From: JBICHN01 sp043101845
GTDB taxonomy: Bacteria > Planctomycetota > Phycisphaerae > Phycisphaerales > UBA5793
Reading direction: 5' to 3'
Assembly: GCA_043101845.1 (NCBI GenBank)
Contig: JBICHN010000011.1
Coordinates: 372,001-436,000, forward strand
DNA: 64,000 nucleotides
The position numbers and the translations under genes were made by a program. Positions within the stretch are counted from its first letter, which is position 1. The number at the start of each line of letters is the position of its first letter. The notes beneath the pieces were generated by a model. It saw only the letters and a program-made list of their open reading frames with translations. It was not told where the DNA came from and made no database searches. Of this stretch, positions 32,901 to 40,579 are shown in pieces.

Positions 32901-33281
32901 CTAGGTGAGCCAGAGGCCGAGAAGGGACTGGCGGACCGGCGCGGGGGCGCCGGTCATCGTGAAGTCACGCCGCGTCGCGTCGAGCGAGTCGATGAGGAAC
33001 GCGGGCGCGACGAGGTCGTCGTACGCGACCGGCCAGGCGGCCGGGACGAGCGTGCGGGAGTGGTTCGTTTCGGAGGCGGGCGTCGCGGGGCTTTCGGGCG
33101 CCGGTTCGTCCGCGTCGCCGCACTCACAGGTTGAAGGGAGGCAGCAGCGGCATCCATCACCGGCGGAGCAGGCCATCGCCTGCAGCGTGGCGGGCGTCGG
33201 CCCGCAGAGCGCCGCGATCGCGCTGATCGGCATCGCCTGCCACTGCACGATCGCCAGGATGAGGATGAGTCGCTGAAGCAT
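32901..33281 (-). CDS. Cys-rich small exported protein
   Basis: A 126-residue protein. The hydrophobic start (4-25) can act as a signal peptide. A Cys-rich stretch CSAGDGCRCCLPSTCECG (about residues 38-55) gives seven cysteines close together. An acidic/Pro linker and a C-terminal part without recognisable motif follow. Such proteins are often found next to metal-handling genes in planctomycetes; a metal-binding role is inferred. The ATG has no strong ribosome site. Confidence 0.65.
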   Translation of the reverse strand: MLQRLILILAIVQWQAMPISAIAALCGPTPATLQAMACSAGDGCRCCLPSTCECGDADEPAPESPATPASETNHSRTLVPAAWPVAYDDLVAPAFLIDSLDATRRDFTMTGAPAPVRQSLLGLWLT

Positions 33282-33393
33282 GCGTATTCACGGATCGGGG
33301 ACGCCCCGCCACGGAATAGTAGCGGCGGACGGGGATCTCCCGCTACTTCTTGTACGCGGTGAGCGGCGAAGTGGTTCCCCGGTCGTGTCCGGG

Positions 33394-33879
33394 TCAGTAG
33401 TCGACGAATGCGACGCCTTCGCAATCCGTTACCGCAGGCGGCGCATTCACGATGATCTTGCCCGAATCCTTGTAGTAATACCAGCCTTCGGCGCCGGTAC
33501 CAACCGACCCGCTCCCGCGAACGGTCCGGCTTCCATTCTTCGGCTTGATGGGGACGGCGGGCATGGCCGCGAGGTAGGGCCCGTAGATATGCGTGGCGTC
33601 GCGGCTCGCCCGTGCATTCCCCGAGTCGTCCGTGTACTGCGTCATCTGAGCGACGAAGGACGCCGCGTCGGTCGGATAGGCGCCACCGTGCTCCATGGCA
33701 TAGAGGTCGATCGCCTGACGCAGGACCACAAGGTCGGCCCGCAGCGCCGACTCGGCCGAGCAGCCTACGCCGTGGCTGAGACGCGGGAGCGCAATGGCCA
33801 CGATGGCCCCGAGAATGACGAGGACGATGATGAGTTCGATCAAACTGAATGCGGGTCTGCACGCCTCCGGATGCCGCAT
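33394..33879 (-). CDS. Type II secretion pseudopilin (GspG-like)
   Basis: A 161-residue protein. The prepilin motif is AFSLIELIIVLVILGAIVAIALPRL with Glu at +5; the -1 residue is Ala instead of Gly, which may slow peptidase processing. The globular part has LRADLVVLRQAIDLYAMEHGGAYPTD and ends in a segment with WYYYKDSGKIIVN, typical of GspG-like major pseudopilins. The ATG of MRHPEA gives a normal short leader; longer in-frame starts add up to 29 residues. No other secretion gene is adjacent. Confidence 0.82.
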   Translation of the reverse strand: MRHPEACRPAFSLIELIIVLVILGAIVAIALPRLSHGVGCSAESALRADLVVLRQAIDLYAMEHGGAYPTDAASFVAQMTQYTDDSGNARASRDATHIYGPYLAAMPAVPIKPKNGSRTVRGSGSVGTGAEGWYYYKDSGKIIVNAPPAVTDCEGVAFVDY

Positions 33880-33995
33880 GGATCTGGTATCGGCTGACGT
33901 CTCCGCATACTGCATTCGGTACGGCGAATGTGCTTCGCAGCGTATGACCGACGCGCACGAGACCACGGAGGCCTGCCGTTATCGGAGCCGCGGCT

Positions 33996-35039
33996 TCACC
34001 GACTGTGGAGGTCGACGATCTCGCCGGTTTCGAGGCTGCGGCGTTCGGCGTCGAGGAGGCGGGCGACATTCACCGCGTCGTGGACTGTTGCGCGGAGTTC
34101 GTGGCGGCCGTCGCGGATCGCGTCGAGCATGTGGCGGATCTCGTGGTCGTAGCCCGTGCCGTCTTCGATCTCGACCGGCTCGGTCGTGCCGTCGCGGGTG
34201 AGCAGGAGCTTCGGGTCGCGGCCGAGGTCGAAGTCGGCCGTCGCGTCTTCGAACGACACGACATAGCGCATCTTGAAGGGGAAGCCCGAGGCGTGTCCCC
34301 AGCCGCCCTCGGCGACGACATGGCCGGGGCCCTGGTCGTAGCGGTAGAGCGTGGTGAGGTGGTTGATTGAACCGGCGCTCACGACCGAATCCGGGTCGCC
34401 GAACATCCAGCGGACGAAGTCGGCGTCGTGAATGTGGAGGTCGACGAGCGCGCCGCCGCTTCGCGTCGAGTCGCCGTAGAAGTCGGACGCCCACGCGGGC
34501 GGCGAGCCGAGGCGGTGGAAGGTCGCGCCGAGGACGGCGCCGTAGGTGTTCTCCTGTACCCGGTCGCGCAACCACGACCAGCCGGGCCAGAAGCGCATGC
34601 ACATCGCCGGCATGCAGAGCCGGTTCGCGCTCGCCGCGACATCGGCGACCCGTCGCGCGTCGGCGACGGTGACCGCGAGCGGCTTCTCGACGAGCGCGTG
34701 CTTCTCGGCGCGAAGCGCCTTGATGGCGAGTTCCGGGTGCGTTTCGGTGTGCGTGCAGATCGAGACGAGGTCGACTTCCTTGTCGGCGAAGAGTTCGCTC
34801 GCCTCGGCGTAGCCGCGCACATGATCGGGGTCGAAGAGGTGGCCTTCGTTGTCCGCGCCGATGTTGCCGTCGGCCGAGGGAAGTCCGGTGCGCCGGTCGG
34901 GATTGCGATCGCACACCGCGACGACTTCGACGGGGTACCCGGCCGCGTGCGCCGCCCGGTAGGCGCGGATGTGATGCTGACCCATGAAACCGAGCCCGAT
35001 CACGCCGACTCGAATCGTCTTCCCGTCCCGATGACTCAT
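33996..35039 (-). CDS. Gfo/Idh/MocA family oxidoreductase
   Basis: A 347-residue cytoplasmic dehydrogenase without a Tat signal. It has GVIGLGFMGQHHIRAYRAA, the EKPLAVT lysine motif near residue 124, GGALVDLHIHDADFVRWMFG with the Asp and His, and FEDATADFDLGRDPKLL later. A GAGGAG ribosome site precedes the ATG. It is the last gene of a minus-strand set after the NagB/PIG-L fusion, 38 bases away. It probably works on an amino sugar or its keto product, inferred from neighbours. Confidence 0.9.
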   Translation of the reverse strand: MSHRDGKTIRVGVIGLGFMGQHHIRAYRAAHAAGYPVEVVAVCDRNPDRRTGLPSADGNIGADNEGHLFDPDHVRGYAEASELFADKEVDLVSICTHTETHPELAIKALRAEKHALVEKPLAVTVADARRVADVAASANRLCMPAMCMRFWPGWSWLRDRVQENTYGAVLGATFHRLGSPPAWASDFYGDSTRSGGALVDLHIHDADFVRWMFGDPDSVVSAGSINHLTTLYRYDQGPGHVVAEGGWGHASGFPFKMRYVVSFEDATADFDLGRDPKLLLTRDGTTEPVEIEDGTGYDHEIRHMLDAIRDGRHELRATVHDAVNVARLLDAERRSLETGEIVDLHSR

Positions 35040-35077
35040 CCACGACTCCTCACGCGTCGTTTGCGAGCGCGAAGCGC

Positions 35078-37051
35078 TCAGTCGATCGCCTCGCCCTTCC
35101 AGCGGACGAAGCCCTCGATCGCTTCGTACTCGGCGAGGCCGAGCGCATCATACAGGCGAGCGGTGTTTCGATTGCGATCCTCGGCGCGCTCCCAGAACTC
35201 GCGCGGGTCGTTCGGGCCGGGGAAGAGCGCCTTGTCCTTCTGTGATTCGTGCTTGAAGATCGCGTGTCGCTTGCGCACGACTTCGTCGGGGCTGAGCGGC
35301 ACGGCCATTTCGATGTCGTCCGGCTCCCACTCCTGCCACGCGCCGCGATAGAGCCAGACTTCGCAGGCCTGCATCCAGGCGCGGTCGCGGAGACGGTCGA
35401 TCGCTGCGAGAATGGCGCGGAGGCACACGCGGTGCGTGCCGTGCGGGTCGGAGAGATCGCCCGCGGCGTAGATCTGATGGGGCTTCACCTCGTCGAGCAG
35501 CTTCGCCGTGATCTCGATGTCCGCGTCGGAGAGCGGACTCTTCTTCACGCGTCCGGTCTCGTAGAAAGGCATGTCCATGAAGTGGATGCCCTCGGGCTTC
35601 ACGCCGGAGAAGCGCGCCGCGGCGCGGGCTTCAGTGCGGCGGATGAGCGTCTTCACGAGGCGCAGCTCAGGACTGTCGACTTCACCGGGCGCCTTCGCCT
35701 TTACGAACGATTCGATCGCCGACTCGATGCGCCGCGCTTCGTCTTCGCCGAAGATGCTGAACGCCGAGCAGAATTCCTCGACGAAGTCGGCGTGACGCAC
35801 GGCCTCATCGTCGAACACCGCGATGTTGCCCGAGGTCTGGTACGCGACATGGACCTCGTGCTCCTGCTCGCAGAGCCGGATGAGCGTGCCGCCCATGGAA
35901 ATGACATCGTCGTCGGGATGGGGACTGAACACGACGACGCGCTTCGGGAAGACATCGTCTGAGCCGTCGGGCTTCGGTCGACCGGCTTTGCCGCCGGGCC
36001 ACCCGGTGATCGTGCGCTGAAGGCTCTTGAAGATTTCGATGTTGATGTCGTACGACGAGCCGCGCGCGCTGAGGAGTTCCTGCAGGCCATTCTCGTTGTA
36101 GTCTTCGTCGGTAAGCTTGAGGATCGGTTTGTCGACCTTGCGGGCGAGCCAGATCGCGGCGCGCTTTGTGGTCGGCGCGTCCCATTCGAGGCCGAATTCT
36201 TCGAGCGGAGCGAGGAGCCACGGCGTCTTGAAGCGCGTGAGCTCGGCCGCGGCGGCGGAGTCGAGCACGATCCGCGCGTTCGGATGCTCCTGCAGGAACG
36301 ACGCGGCGACAGACGGCGTGATCGGCTCTTCGACGGCGCGACGGACGATGGCCGCCTTGTGCTCGCCAAACGCGAGCAGCACGATCCGCCGCGCGTCGAG
36401 AATCGTTCCGACGCCCATGGTGATCGCTTTGCGCGGCACATTCCATTCACCGAAGAAGTCGCTCGCCGCGTCCATCCGCGTGACCCGGTCGAGCGTAATG
36501 AGGCGCGTGCGGCTGTCGCGCGGTGAGCCGGGCTCATTGAAGCCGATGTGTCCCGTGCGCCCCACGCCGAGGATCTGGTAGTCGATCCCGCCCGCCTCGC
36601 GAATGGCGGCTTCGTAACGCTCGCAGTACCGATGCACATCCTCGCGCGGGAGTTGTCCGTCGGGGATGTGCACATTCGCCGGCTCGATGTCGACGAGGTC
36701 GAAAAGGTGCTCGTGCATGAACCGGTCGTAGGACTGGAGCTCATGCGGCTGCATGGGCCAGTATTCGTCGAGGTTGAAGGTGACGACATTCGCGAAGGAC
36801 AGCTTCTCTTCGCGATGGAGGCGGACGAGTTCGTCGTAGATTCCGGTCGGCGTCGATCCGGTCGCGAGACCGAGGACCGCGGCGCGGCCTTCGGCGGCGC
36901 GCTCGCGGATGAGGTCGGCGATTTCCGCGGCGACGGCCTTCGACGCCGCGTCGCTTGACTTGTGCGCGACCACGGGAATGCGCTCGATCGACCGCGCGGG
37001 GTTCGCGTCGGGGATCGGGCTGTTCGGGCGGCGTTCGATTCCTCGGCTCAT
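35078..37051 (-). CDS. nagB: Glucosamine-6-phosphate deaminase fused to PIG-L deacetylase domain
   Basis: A 657-residue fusion. Residues 30-290 are NagB-like (LGLATGSTPTGIYDELVR, NLDEYWPMQPHELQSY, GVGRTGHIGFNEPGS, carrying the deaminase Asp and His). From about residue 370 a PIG-L/LmbE domain begins with FSPHPDDDVISMGGTLIR, its zinc motif PHPDD, and ends with the LSDPHGTHRVC His site. The combination suggests removal of an acetyl group and then the amino group from an amino sugar. Fusions of this layout are known in Bacteroidetes and planctomycetes. GGAGGAA precedes the ATG. It is the middle gene of the operon. Confidence 0.93.
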   Translation of the reverse strand: MSRGIERRPNSPIPDANPARSIERIPVVAHKSSDAASKAVAAEIADLIRERAAEGRAAVLGLATGSTPTGIYDELVRLHREEKLSFANVVTFNLDEYWPMQPHELQSYDRFMHEHLFDLVDIEPANVHIPDGQLPREDVHRYCERYEAAIREAGGIDYQILGVGRTGHIGFNEPGSPRDSRTRLITLDRVTRMDAASDFFGEWNVPRKAITMGVGTILDARRIVLLAFGEHKAAIVRRAVEEPITPSVAASFLQEHPNARIVLDSAAAAELTRFKTPWLLAPLEEFGLEWDAPTTKRAAIWLARKVDKPILKLTDEDYNENGLQELLSARGSSYDINIEIFKSLQRTITGWPGGKAGRPKPDGSDDVFPKRVVVFSPHPDDDVISMGGTLIRLCEQEHEVHVAYQTSGNIAVFDDEAVRHADFVEEFCSAFSIFGEDEARRIESAIESFVKAKAPGEVDSPELRLVKTLIRRTEARAAARFSGVKPEGIHFMDMPFYETGRVKKSPLSDADIEITAKLLDEVKPHQIYAAGDLSDPHGTHRVCLRAILAAIDRLRDRAWMQACEVWLYRGAWQEWEPDDIEMAVPLSPDEVVRKRHAIFKHESQKDKALFPGPNDPREFWERAEDRNRNTARLYDALGLAEYEAIEGFVRWKGEAID

Positions 37052-37158
37052 GGGCGCCGATTCCTCCCTCCACGAATTGCGTTCGGCGGGGCGGTCGACC
37101 GCGTCGGGGCGGCGCGGCGGCTTGCATTATACGAAATGTACGGATGCGGCCGCACGGG

Positions 37159-38001
37159 TCAGTCGGATGAACGCAGCGACTCGACGAGTTTCCGGGCGGC
37201 GATGATGTCCGCCACGCGGGAATCGCCGGCTTCGCGTTCGATGACCAGGTCACAGTCGATCCGCTCGTCCCGGACGACTTCGAAGAACGCGGGCCAGTCG
37301 ACCGCGCCGGTCCCGACGACGACTTCCGATCCCCAGGTCTGCGGCAGCTTCGACGGGTTCGCATCCTTGATGTGAATCTGCGCGACGCGCGGGGCGAGCC
37401 GGCGAAGCGCCTCGACCGGGTCGCCCATGCCGTAGAGGATCATGTTCGCCGGATCGAAGTTCACGCCGACTTCGGGCCGCTCGAGTTCGTCGAGCGCGGC
37501 GAGGAGTGTGTCGGCCGTCTCCTGCCCCGTCTCGAACGCCACCCGGACGCCGTGACGGTCGAACGCTCCGGCGATCTTGCGCAGGCGCTCGATCATCTTC
37601 GTGTGCTCGCTGTCCCGGGTGTCATGCGGGATGAACCCGGCGTGAAAAGTCACGAGAGGAATTTCGAGCCGTTTCGCAAGCTCGGCGTTGCCGTTCGTCG
37701 CGGCGAGGTTCGCGGGCCAGGTCGCGTCGGGCCGCACGCCGCCGGTGCGCTTGATCGAATCGAGCGAGGTGTAATCTTCACCGGCCATGCCCATCATGCC
37801 GGAGAGAATCGTGATGCCGGAATCGCGCAGCGTCGCGACGGTCTCGTCGTAGGACCAGGCGCCGCTGCGGATCGGATCAAGCGCGAGTTGAATCGCGTCG
37901 AGTCCGGTCTCGCGGACCTTCGCGACGAGATCGGCCGGAGAGTCGGGCCGGAGAGACCAGGAACAGACGCCGAGTCGAGAAGTGCTCATCGCCGTCATCA
38001 T
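37159..38001 (-). CDS. Sugar phosphate isomerase/epimerase-like TIM barrel
   Basis: A 280-residue cytoplasmic barrel. Strand motifs are LGVCSWSLRP, GLDAIQLALDP, LVTFHAGFIPHD, VRVAFETGQETADTL (Glu), GVNFDPANMILYGMGD (Asp), IHIKDANP and LVIEREAGDSR (Glu). This is the metal-site order of the AP-endonuclease-2-like family. It leads the operon (isomerase, NagB/PIG-L, oxidoreductase). Start codons at 38001, 37998 and 37989 are all possible. Compared with the other two barrels in the window it lacks an export signal. Confidence 0.88.
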   Translation of the reverse strand: MMTAMSTSRLGVCSWSLRPDSPADLVAKVRETGLDAIQLALDPIRSGAWSYDETVATLRDSGITILSGMMGMAGEDYTSLDSIKRTGGVRPDATWPANLAATNGNAELAKRLEIPLVTFHAGFIPHDTRDSEHTKMIERLRKIAGAFDRHGVRVAFETGQETADTLLAALDELERPEVGVNFDPANMILYGMGDPVEALRRLAPRVAQIHIKDANPSKLPQTWGSEVVVGTGAVDWPAFFEVVRDERIDCDLVIEREAGDSRVADIIAARKLVESLRSSD

Positions 38002-38094
38002 TGCGTCGGTCGAGGGTGAGCGTCAACCGGCGCCGGCGGATGCGTCCGTTCGGATCGCGTGGCGATGCGGCGCCGAATCGGTAGACTCTCCGCA

Positions 38095-39522
38095 ATGATC
38101 GATGCGCCGACAGGGTGGATCTCGAGCGTCACGCTCGCGCACGGAGGCGGCGGCGCCGCGGTGGCTGAGACAGCGGAAGCCGCGCCTGTGCTCCCGATGG
38201 TCGTGATCGGCCTGATCCTTGCGGGAACCTTCGCGTTCATCGCGTTCGACTGGCTGCACAAGACGCTCGCGGCGATGGTCGGCGCCGGGCTCGCCATCAT
38301 CGCGGCGCTTGTGCTCGGGGTGTATCACGGCGACCGCCCGTACGAGGCGGTGCACGAGTTCATTCATCATGATCTCGGTGTGATCGGCGTCATCGTCGGG
38401 ACGAGCATCATCGTGACGATCGCCGGCGAGTCGGGCCTCTTTCATTTCATCGCGGTGAAGCTCGTGAAGCTCACGCGCGGGCGACCGTCGCTCTTGCTCC
38501 CCGCGATCATGGTCGCGACGGTTGGCTTCGTCACCTTCCTGACGATCGCGCCGGGCGTGCTCATCATGGCGTCGCTTGTACTCGTGATCACGAAGGCGCT
38601 CGACGACGACCCGCGGCCTTACATCATCGCGGTCGCGATCGGCGCGAACTCGGGCGCGCTCATGACTTTCGCGTCGGGCATTCCGACGCTCATGATCGGC
38701 ACGAGCGCGAACATTCCATATGTGCACTTTCTCATTGTCTCGAGTCCGCTCGCGATCATCTCGGCGGTGGTCGCCTACTTCGTGATTCGCTTCATGTATC
38801 GCGACGCGCTGCAGGTCGTCGGCGAGACGACGCTGCGCGAGGCGAAAGTCGCCGGCTTCGATGAGTGGGCGCTCGTGAAGGATCGCCGGCTCTTCTATCG
38901 CTGCACGATCATTCTCGGGTTGACGATCATCGGTTTCGCGACGGCGCAACGCCTTGGCGTCGGCCTCGACTTCATCGCGTTCAGCGGCGCGACGCTTGCG
39001 CTGCTCTTCTCGGGTTTCTCGCCCGAGGACGCGATCAAGAAGGTGAAGTGGACGATCATCATCTTCTTCGCCGGGCTGTTCGTCTTGATCGGCACGGTGC
39101 GCGAGACGGGGCTGCTCGAAGTGCTTGCCGGCCAGATCTACGCGATTTCGGGCGACAACATGGTGATCGCGTTGGCGCTCATCATCCCGTTCGTGTTTGT
39201 TACGGCGGGAATCGTCGACAACATTCCCGTCGCCGCGACAATGATTCCGGTCGTGAAGACGATGATCGCGAAGGGGCTCGCCGCGGAGCCGCTCTGGTGG
39301 TCGCTCATCGCCGCGTGCAATCTCGGCGGCAACCCGACGCCGGTGGGCAGCATCGCGGCGGTCATTGCGCTTCATGCGCTCGAGAAGGACCGCGACATCA
39401 AGATCGGCTGGGGCGAGTACCTCAAGATCGGCGGCGTCGTGACGGTGTTGCAGATCGGGCTCGTGTACGGGTACATGCTTCTGTTCCGCGCGTTCGACTG
39501 GTTCCCGACGCTCGAGGGCTGA
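38095..39522 (+). CDS. Ion transporter superfamily permease (NhaD/ArsB-like)
   Basis: A membrane protein of about 475 residues with 11-12 hydrophobic helices. Motifs fit the sodium/proton antiporter or arsenite-type branch of the ion transporter superfamily: FIHHDLGVIGVIVGTSIIVTI, SGALMTFASGIPTLMIGTSANI, VTAGIVDNIPVAATMIPVV and CNLGGNPTPVGSIAAVIA. Both re-entrant, Asn/Gly/Pro-rich hairpins are present. The ATG at 38095 is chosen; GTG 38059 and ATG 38065 are in frame. The stop codon lies within the ribosome site of the next gene, so the pair is coupled. Confidence 0.88.
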   Translation: MIDAPTGWISSVTLAHGGGGAAVAETAEAAPVLPMVVIGLILAGTFAFIAFDWLHKTLAAMVGAGLAIIAALVLGVYHGDRPYEAVHEFIHHDLGVIGVIVGTSIIVTIAGESGLFHFIAVKLVKLTRGRPSLLLPAIMVATVGFVTFLTIAPGVLIMASLVLVITKALDDDPRPYIIAVAIGANSGALMTFASGIPTLMIGTSANIPYVHFLIVSSPLAIISAVVAYFVIRFMYRDALQVVGETTLREAKVAGFDEWALVKDRRLFYRCTIILGLTIIGFATAQRLGVGLDFIAFSGATLALLFSGFSPEDAIKKVKWTIIIFFAGLFVLIGTVRETGLLEVLAGQIYAISGDNMVIALALIIPFVFVTAGIVDNIPVAATMIPVVKTMIAKGLAAEPLWWSLIAACNLGGNPTPVGSIAAVIALHALEKDRDIKIGWGEYLKIGGVVTVLQIGLVYGYMLLFRAFDWFPTLEG

Positions 39523-39539
39523 GGAGGAGATTCGACGCC

Positions 39540-40481
39540 ATGGATGTGACCCAGTCGGACGACCAGGATCTGCGCGAGAGCATGGGTCGGTTCCAGGCGG
39601 CCTTGACGGCGCAGGAACCCGAGATCGTCGAGCCGAAATTCGATCGGGTGCTTCTCGCGCTCGACGGATCGAACCAGGATGACACCGCGACGGCGCTGGC
39701 GGCCACGCTTGCGCGGCGGGACGAGGCGGAAATCGCGCTGATCTATGCGCACGAGGGTCCGCGTGACGCCGCGCGAGAGGAGTACTTCACGGACCGGGTC
39801 GCCGGGCTCGAACGCGCCGGTCTCCGCGTGAACGCGACCGGCGGCGGCGACGACGACGCGGCGCCGCCGTACGAGCGGATCCTCGAGGCCCGACGCTCGT
39901 CGGCCGCGGGATTGATCGTCGTGTGCGCGCCCTATCTCGAAGATTTCGACGAACTCGGACACGATTCGGTCGGCGTCAATCTCGACAAGCTCATGAGCCA
40001 TTCGCCGGTTCCGATCCTCGTCGCCCGGGCGCCCAGGGATGATGCGCGCCGGTCGTTCGACCATCTCATCACCCCAATCTCGCCGTTCACCGACGAGGTT
40101 GTGCAGGCGGTCGCGTGGGCGATGCGCCTCGCGGATCGATCCGGACTCATCCGACTCGTCGCGGTGGTCGATCGGGAGACGGTCGACGAGTCGCGTGATC
40201 TCATTCGTGATTTCGACGACATTGATGAGGGGACGCTCGCGGGCCTGCGGCGACCACAGGTCGCCGGGCTCATCGCGGCGGCGCAGCGTCGGGCGAATGA
40301 ACGCGGATTGCATTGCCGGGTGAGTGTGCGCAGTGGCGAGGCGGTTGAGGAGATCGCGCGACTCGCGAACGAAGAGAACGGCCTCATCGCGAGCGCGTGT
40401 CCTCGTAAACCGACCGCGGCCGCGTACCAGCGCGTGCAGGCGCTCGTCCGCGCATCGACGAACCCCGTGCTCGTCGTCTAG
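39540..40481 (+). CDS. Tandem universal stress protein (UspA-like)
   Basis: A 313-residue protein of two UspA domains. The first (about 35-160) starts FDRVLLALDGSNQDDTATALA and ends LMSHSPVPILVAR. The second (about 168-313) starts FDHLITPISPFTDEVVQ and ends in ASTNPVLVV. The ATP-binding Gly-x2-Gly loop is not conserved in either, so nucleotide binding is doubtful. GAGGAGGAG 10-18 bases before the ATG overlaps the transporter's stop. Usp proteins partnered with ion transporters often regulate them; that is an inference. Confidence 0.88.
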   Translation: MDVTQSDDQDLRESMGRFQAALTAQEPEIVEPKFDRVLLALDGSNQDDTATALAATLARRDEAEIALIYAHEGPRDAAREEYFTDRVAGLERAGLRVNATGGGDDDAAPPYERILEARRSSAAGLIVVCAPYLEDFDELGHDSVGVNLDKLMSHSPVPILVARAPRDDARRSFDHLITPISPFTDEVVQAVAWAMRLADRSGLIRLVAVVDRETVDESRDLIRDFDDIDEGTLAGLRRPQVAGLIAAAQRRANERGLHCRVSVRSGEAVEEIARLANEENGLIASACPRKPTAAAYQRVQALVRASTNPVLVV

Positions 40482-40519
40482 CGCCGCCGCGTTCTCCGCG
40501 CGTCACGGACGAAAAGGAA

Positions 40520-40550
40520 AGAACGCCCGGACGAAGTCTCCGGGCGTTCT
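40520..40550 (-). terminator. Terminator of the 999-residue exported protein
   Basis: A 12-bp stem AGAACGCCCGGA / TCCGGGCGTTCT is followed on the minus strand by TTCCTTTTCG. It lies 30 bases beyond the stop codon and 38 bases after the UspA gene. Confidence 0.8.
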
Positions 40551-40579
40551 CGGTTGCGTCGAATGGCGTAGCCGCGCGA

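Noticed and set aside
38023..39375. Minus-strand open frame of 450 codons
   Set aside because: Antisense to the ion transporter, dominated by Arg, Asp and His, and without a ribosome site. A composition artefact.
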